From Akkermansiaceae bacterium UBA4145 (GTDB lineage: Bacteria; Verrucomicrobiota; Verrucomicrobiia; Verrucomicrobiales; Akkermansiaceae): 6,658 bases of DNA. Under the pieces are notes generated by a model. It saw only the letters and a list, made by a program, of their open reading frames with translations, had not been told where the DNA came from and searched no databases. The stretch is taken from positions 1 through 6,658 of the forward strand of contig DFWB01000031.1 of assembly GCA_002380675.1 (NCBI GenBank). The letters are read 5' to 3'. A program made the position numbers and the translations under genes. Below, piece by piece: positions 6,272 to 6,658 of this stretch (within the stretch, counting starts at the first letter, position 1; the number at the start of each line of letters is the position of its first letter).

Positions 6272-6658
6272 ATGAAGGTCCTCCTCCTCGCCCTCTCCCT
6301 TTCGCTTACATTTATGAGCTCCAATTCTCTCGCCGACCATCACAAGGAAACCGCAGCAAAACCAGGCGTCTATCGCCATGTGGTCTGCTTCAAGTTCAAG
6401 GACGACGCCACCAAGAATCAGATCACCGCCATCGAAAAGGCCTTTGCGTCTCTTCCCTCCAAGATCAACTCCATCACAGGCTACGAGTGGGGGACCAACG
6501 TGAGCCCCGAAAATCTCGCTCAAGGATACACCCATTGCTTTATCGTCTCCTTCAAGGACAAGAAGGGACTGGAGGCCTACCTGCCCCATAAGGATCACAA
6601 GGCCTTCGTCGAGCAACTCTTACCGATTCTCGACAAGGCTTTCGTTATCGACTTCGTC
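6272..6658 (+). CDS. Exported Dabb-domain (stress-responsive alpha/beta-barrel) protein, 3' end cut by the window
   Basis: The visible 129 codons run from ATG 6272 to the window edge without a stop. A signal peptide covers residues 1-21 (NSLA cleavage), then a short polar linker. The Dabb domain starts at YRHVVCFKFKDD (34-45) and continues with ITGYEWGTNVSPE (68-80), YTHCFIVSFKDKKGLEAYL (86-104), HKDHKAFV (106-113) and DKAFVIDFV (121-129). The last piece matches the usual final strand of the domain, so only a few residues are probably missing. Dabb domains form dimeric ferredoxin-like barrels. Some plant members are stress-induced, related proteins bind small molecules, and the function of bacterial secreted copies is generally unknown. 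The usual length of about 100 residues for the domain fits. No Shine-Dalgarno is seen, and the start overlaps the stop of a nine-codon frame as ATGA. It stands divergent from the CIA30 gene. Confidence 0.88.
   Translation, partial: MKVLLLALSLSLTFMSSNSLADHHKETAAKPGVYRHVVCFKFKDDATKNQITAIEKAFASLPSKINSITGYEWGTNVSPENLAQGYTHCFIVSFKDKKGLEAYLPHKDHKAFVEQLLPILDKAFVIDFV

Overview
The window looks like chromosomal DNA of a Verrucomicrobiota bacterium, or less likely another PVC-group bacterium. The main reason is two large exported proteins that combine a sugar-dehydrogenase-type beta-propeller with the heme-binding CxxCH domain expanded in Planctomycetes and Verrucomicrobia. A CIA30-family protein, a secreted Dabb protein, moderately high GC and mostly weak or absent Shine-Dalgarno sites fit the same group. 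The placement is inferred from protein families, because the window has no rRNA or marker gene.

Layout from left to right: (1) positions 3-59, the last 18 codons of an unidentified + strand gene; (2) 71-1042 on the minus strand, a secreted FSH1-type alpha/beta serine hydrolase; (3) 1151-2845 on the minus strand, an exported cytochrome c / PQQ-type sugar dehydrogenase fusion, 108 nt upstream of the hydrolase in transcription order and probably its operon partner; (4) 2846-2975, a divergent intergenic region with two perfect dyads, the likely control region; (5) 2976-5426 on the plus strand, a large exported beta-propeller, helical-repeat and cytochrome c protein; (6) 5449-6072 on the minus strand, an exported CIA30-family protein; (7) 6073-6271, a divergent intergenic region with a terminator-like hairpin; (8) 6272 to the window end on the plus strand, an exported Dabb-domain protein cut by the edge a few residues before its expected stop.

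All five long genes begin with a signal peptide, so the products should work in the periplasm or beyond. The central idea is periplasmic carbohydrate oxidation: the propeller domains would oxidise a sugar or sugar-like alcohol, and the attached hemes would pass electrons to the respiratory chain. The hydrolase could deacylate a substrate or open a product for this pathway. The two dehydrogenase-like genes are divergent and carry the same two modules in opposite order (heme then propeller; propeller, helical spacer, heme). The substrate cannot be read from the sequence. I see no mobile element, CRISPR array, tRNA, rRNA or defence system, and I found no clearly new biological system. The most interesting points are the mirrored divergent pair with its dyads and the small hairpin-rich region in front of the Dabb gene.
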